NCBI GenBank assembly: GCA_026770585.1
Contig: MU646306.1
Coordinates: 1,125,215-1,144,454 of the forward strand
Reading direction: 5' to 3'
DNA length: 19,240 nucleotides
Source: Baffinella frigidus
Taxonomy: Eukaryota > Cryptophyceae > Cryptomonadales > Baffinellaceae
Below are positions 1 to 19,240 of this stretch, one piece after another; position 1 is the stretch's first letter, and every line of letters starts with the position of its first letter. Position numbers and translations under genes: made by a program. The notes under the pieces are model-generated. The model was given only the letters and a program-made list of their open reading frames with translations. It had not been told where the DNA came from and did not search any database.

Positions 1-63
<63 letters not shown>
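1..63. repeat. (GA)n microsatellite at the window edge
   Basis: Uninterrupted GA dinucleotides from the first base. The array is cut by the window border. Confidence 0.98.
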
Positions 64-66
<3 letters not shown>

Positions 67-166
67 CTCGCGTAACTACACATCACCCTGCCTGCAAATG
101 AACCCCGTTTAAAAAATAGTCCCTGTGCTGGCCTGGTGTGGTTAGAGCGATTTGGAGAGACGTCTC

Positions 167-172
<6 letters not shown>

Positions 173-263
<91 letters not shown>
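173..263. repeat. (TA)n microsatellite
   Basis: About 45 TA units. It yields only artefactual Tyr-Ile repeat frames. Confidence 0.98.
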
Positions 264-265
<2 letters not shown>

Positions 266-337
266 TATCGTGGGGTCCCAAGACGGCGGTGTGCGAAGGG
301 GGGGTGGTCGTGCTACTGCCCCCACTCATGTGAGACT

Positions 338-463
338 TCGAAGCTTTGCAGCGTTGAAGCTTTGACGCTTTGAAGTTTTGAAGCTTTGGAGCTTTCAAGT
401 TTTGAAGCGTTGCGTCTTTGAACCTTTGAGGCGTTGAAGCTTGAAAAGCTTTGAAGGTTTGAC
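338..463. repeat. Degenerate minisatellite, unit about 9 bp (GAAGCTTTG-like)
   Basis: Roughly a dozen imperfect units such as GAAGCTTTG, GAAGTTTTG and GAAGCGTTG run head to tail. The reverse strand gives Lys/Phe/Gln-rich open frames with no protein-like features. Confidence 0.85.
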
Positions 464-567
464 ATCTCTGCGAATCACTCCAAGGGCTTCCGCCCCCACG
501 TCTCACTCACCCCTTCCCCCTGTACGCTGTCCGTTGCTCTCTGCGATCATTCAAGAGTGCTCTAGAC

Positions 568-662
568 CCTCAGCCCTCAACCCTCAACCCTCAACCCTCA
601 ACCCAAAACCCAAAACCCAAAACCCAAAACCCAAAACCCAAAACCCAAAACCCCAAAACCCC
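568..662. repeat. CCCTCAA then CCCAAAA heptamer array
   Basis: Three to four CCCTCAA units give way to about eight CCCAAAA(C) units. It resembles a degenerate telomere-type heptamer in the C-rich orientation. Confidence 0.85.
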
Positions 663-1261
663 CGCAGGTGCTGATCCCCGAAAGCCCCCCCCAAGGTACT
701 AGTTGCGGGCGGGGGCGAAGCCGGATCGGCGCTGCCCCCCCGTCTCTCCGCACCGCCCCCCGCCCTTCATTCATTGCACGCATTCATCATTGCCCGGCAA
801 TGAGACTTTTTGGTCCTAGGGTCCGTCGGCCTACGGTAGGAGGTCCTAGGCAATGCCGTATGCCTTACTCCCCCATTTTCAGGCCGTTAGCCTATAAGGT
901 TCTAACCTCGAGAGAACCCCCCGGGGGGTTCTCTCTCTCCCCGGACCCCCTCAGCAATCCGCGGTCACTTAGCTCTCTGCGATGGCTGAAGGGTGATCCC
1001 CCCCGATACCCAAAACCCTGAACCCAAGCCCCCCATAGGTACTGGTCGTGGGCGGGGGCGAAGCCGGAGAGGCGCTGTCCGACGTCGAGAGCCTTGGTAT
1101 ACGGGGAGTGGGTGGGTGGAGCGTGGGGAAGAGCTTGGGCGAGGCGCGGTGGGGGGGGGCGCTTGTGGCGCTGGGGGGAAGCTTGTAGGTGTGGTGCGTG
1201 TTTGTATGAAGAGAGTGTGGGCGTTGTGCATCCGTTCCGTATTCCCAAGTCGCGGGTTCTT

Positions 1262-1384
1262 GTACAGGAGTACCTCGCTCCTAAGAAACCGCCCCCCCCC
1301 TAGGACCCTACAGTAGGCCTATGCCTAGGGCCTATGGCGGTCCTAGGGAGGGGGCAGTTTCTTGTGAGCGAGGTACCCCTGTAC
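1262..1384. mobile_element. MITE-like element, copy A
   Basis: The ends form inverted repeats of about 35 bp: GTACAGGAGTACCTCGCTCC at the left and the complement of GAGCGAGGTACCCCTGTAC at the right, with few mismatches. The interior contains CTAGGACCCTACAGTAGG. There is no coding capacity. Copy B at 1628-1808 supports a mobile family. Confidence 0.7.
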
Positions 1385-1627
1385 ACTCGGCATCACTGCA
1401 CACATACGTGGTCAACAGAGGTGTTTGCCCCTTGGCGAGTCGTGGGCAAAACACACGTGATGTTCAGTCCCCTGGGCTGCTACCCACAGACGGTTCGGTG
1501 CGTGTGTGCATGTAGATGCTACCCATCTACAGGACACCCCCCTGCAGGGGCTGCGCAGTCCGTGCCCTACCTCGATCATAAGGAGCCGCCCCCACCCCCA
1601 GGACCACCGTAGCGCCATAGATAGGCC

Positions 1628-1808
1628 TACAGGTGAACCTCGCTCATAAGAAACTACGCCCCCCTAGGACCCTACAGTAGGGCTATGCCTAGGGCCCTAT
1701 GCTGGTCCTGGAGGGGGGGGGGGCTAGGACCCTACAGTAGGGCTATGCCTAGGGCCCTATGCTGGTCCTAGGGGGGGGGCAGTTTCTTATGAGCGAGGTA
1801 CCCCTGTA
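1628..1808. mobile_element. MITE-like element, copy B, with an internal tandem duplication
   Basis: Same terminal inverted repeats as copy A (ACCTCGCTCATAAGAAAC at left, GTTTCTTATGAGCGAGGT at right, perfectly complementary over 18 bp). The core CTAGGACCCTACAGTAGGGC... unit is present twice in tandem (about 1668-1718 and 1724-1772). A fragment of the right end recurs at about 1836-1852. Confidence 0.72.
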
Positions 1809-2114
1809 CTGTAAGGTCACAGGGGGGGTTGCCTCAGTATGAGCAAGGTACCCCTATCTGACCTCTGCACGCACGAGAGGGCCGGGTGCAAGGAGCGGCT
1901 ATTCCTTAAAAGGCCAGCCGGTGAAAATTGACCCGCAAGAGGTCCTAGGCAAGTCCTAGGGCCCTACGGTAGGGCGTATGCGCCTACTGGCCACTTAAGG
2001 GGTATATTGACACACAGACCAGCCACCCCAGCCGCCCCCCACCCCGACACACGCAGGAACAGGGCACGCGACTCTGCAGATCTACCGCGTACAGGAAAGA
2101 TCTGGATGCCGATG

Positions 2115-18332
<16,218 letters not shown>

Positions 18333-18351
18333 GTCGGCGATCCTTCTCGCC

Positions 18352-18384
18352 CTGAAATGTTCTCGCTGCCACAGAACATTTCAG
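18352..18384. promoter_or_regulatory. Perfect 12-bp inverted repeat at the divergent gene starts
   Basis: CTGAAATGTTCT and AGAACATTTCAG flank a 9-base loop. On the minus strand it would form a stable hairpin 20 bases upstream of the export-factor ATG. On the plus strand it covers the start of the candidate exon MFSLPQ. Function is inferred only from position. Confidence 0.5.
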
Positions 18385-18401
18385 CTAAAGTCGCGGGCGA
18401 G
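18357..18401 (+). CDS. Candidate first exon of the divergent membrane-protein gene
   Basis: ATG opens MFSLPQNISAKVAGE and ends at a perfect consensus donor GAG|GTAAGT. A good acceptor in compatible phase (CCTCCTTCAG|TTGGAC) lies at about 18611. It starts only 24 bp from the oppositely oriented export-factor ATG, so the two 5' ends would overlap or one start is misplaced. The exon overlaps a 12-bp perfect inverted repeat. Confidence 0.4.
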
Positions 18402-18882
18402 GTAAGTTGCCGTTCAGAGGGTTGACTTTGGCCATATTGACCCTTCGCGGCTCCACTTTTGGCGTCAGCCAAAATGGGTGCTGGGGAAGAGAACCCCGTC
18501 CCGCGGCTCGATGCTTGTTGCTTGTGAGGCCCCGTCATCCCACCCCCGCTGCACGAAGCTGCTTCTCCCCTACGCATGCGTCGTTGAGCGTTTTCGCGTA
18601 GCCTCCTTCAGTTGGACATCGAAGATTGCAGGGCAGCTGTTCGCGGGGCAGCTGGGGGCTGGGTGGCTGGGGGTGGCTCGCTGAGAAGAGCGGCGTGTGC
18701 GCATGGCCGAGCTGGTTCTTACTCGGTGTGTGAATTGCGCAGTTGCATCGAGCTCAAGCTGGGCGTCCTCGTCCTCTGCGTCCTGCAGGCACACTCCCTG
18801 GACCCAGGCGCCGCGCTTGCACTCTGGTCGCATTGTGAGCCCGCGCGGCGGCGTGCTGCTGACACGTTTGCCCATCTCGCAG

Positions 18883-19194
18883 ATGATCGGTGCGGGCATC
18901 ATGCTCGGGCTCATCAGCGTGTACATTCTCTGGGGGATCGCATCTGAGTAAGCACCCTATCCTCGCCCCTGCCTACCTGCACCGGGCCGTGAACAAGTCG
19001 GTGCGCTGCGCCGGGCCTGATGGTGCATGGTCTGAACGTGGTCCGTGTGGCAGGGTCACGGAGAACGTGCCGATGCTGGGGGGGGGCTTCACGTTTTTCT
19101 CGTTGTTAGTCGTCATGTGTCTCACAGCTGCCGAGTTCGGCTTCGCGATGTTCGCCTTCAGCGACATCCGCAAGGCCGAGCCGCAGGGGATTCG

Positions 19195-19196
<2 letters not shown>
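18883..19196 (+). CDS. Partial multi-pass membrane protein gene (two exons seen, 3' end lost)
   Basis: Exon 18883-18947 follows acceptor CCCATCTCGCAG and encodes a hydrophobic segment MIGAGIMLGLISVYILWGIA plus SE. The intron 18948-19053 (106 bp) has donor GA|GTAAGC and acceptor GTGGCAG. The next exon encodes VTENVPMLGGGFTFFSLLVV, MCLTAAEFGFAMFAFSDIRK and AEPQGIRS before a C homopolymer. Two strong membrane segments are visible. An upstream stretch (about 18746-18834), read in a different frame, encodes another hydrophobic segment, CIELKLGVLVLCVLQ, so the protein may be a small four-pass type. I could not find a junction that joins that frame to exon 18883, and the family is not recognised. 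Confidence 0.6.

Positions 19197-19240
<44 letters not shown>
19197..19240. repeat. 44-base C homopolymer at the window end
   Basis: It interrupts the membrane-protein exon and runs to the last base. It may be a genuine tract or a sequencing/assembly artefact at a contig edge. Confidence 0.95.

Larger units (their letters stand above)
663..2114. other. Intergenic stretch downstream of the export-factor stop
   Basis: No supportable gene. It contains a copy of half of the 2.6-kb foldback element (about 795-910), the two MITE-like elements listed separately, and GTCCTAGGGCCCTACGGTAGGGC-type repeats. A GAGGGAGCGGGGGCGAAGCCGG-like phrase (GGGCGGGGGCGAAGCCGG) occurs at 708-725 and 1051-1068. Short open frames here are not protein-like. 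Confidence 0.7.

Noticed and set aside
136-506. Tyr-Ile repeat open frames on both strands
   Set aside because: They translate the (TA)n microsatellite only.
1321-1612. Plus-strand frames ending in SEVPLYTR-like peptides
   Set aside because: The peptide comes from the terminal inverted repeat of the MITE-like element, not from a gene.

Overview
The window looks like nuclear DNA of a microbial eukaryote, probably an alga. It has many GT-AG spliceosomal introns and small exons with G/C-ending codons. It also has simple-sequence tracts and interstitial arrays of the plant/algal-type telomere unit TTTAGGG with variants. There are no operons, Shine-Dalgarno sites or phage genes. A green alga of the prasinophyte type would fit, but the sequence alone does not fix the taxon.

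Most of the window (about 18332 down to 2115, minus strand) can be read as one gene hidden in short exons: an mRNA export receptor of the NXF1/TAP/Mex67 family. Read 5' to 3' on the minus strand, the exons encode an RGG-rich N-terminus (18.3-17.8 kb), a probable RRM-like segment (16.58-16.46 kb), two leucine-rich-repeat exons and the LRR cap (14.8-11.9 kb), an NTF2-like domain (10.15-5.93 kb), a Pro/Ala/Gly linker (5.07-4.96 kb) and a C-terminal TAP-C/UBA domain ending in a stop codon (4.64-2.12 kb). Reading frames and splice phases agree across nearly every junction called. The residues line up in order with human NXF1 as I remember it. About 1.5 kb of coding sequence is supported, so more than 90% of the gene is intron. 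Three stretches remain unresolved: the first part of the RRM, the RRM-LRR connector, and one short exon in the middle of the NTF2-like domain.

The most unusual property is that almost every recognisable exon is accompanied by one or more truncated copies of itself in the neighbouring introns. Copies on the 5' side usually keep the acceptor and the exon start, and copies on the 3' side usually keep the exon end and the donor. Some copies differ almost only at synonymous sites. One UBA exon exists as two complete, splice-competent versions. The introns also carry microsatellites, telomere-like arrays, foldback elements and short terminal-inverted-repeat (MITE-like) elements.

Right of 18.35 kb, a second gene on the plus strand diverges from the export factor. 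It is a partial multi-pass membrane protein with one clear intron, and it runs into a 44-base C homopolymer at the window end. The left 2.1 kb, downstream of the export-factor stop codon, holds no gene I can support, only microsatellites, minisatellites and two related MITE-like elements.
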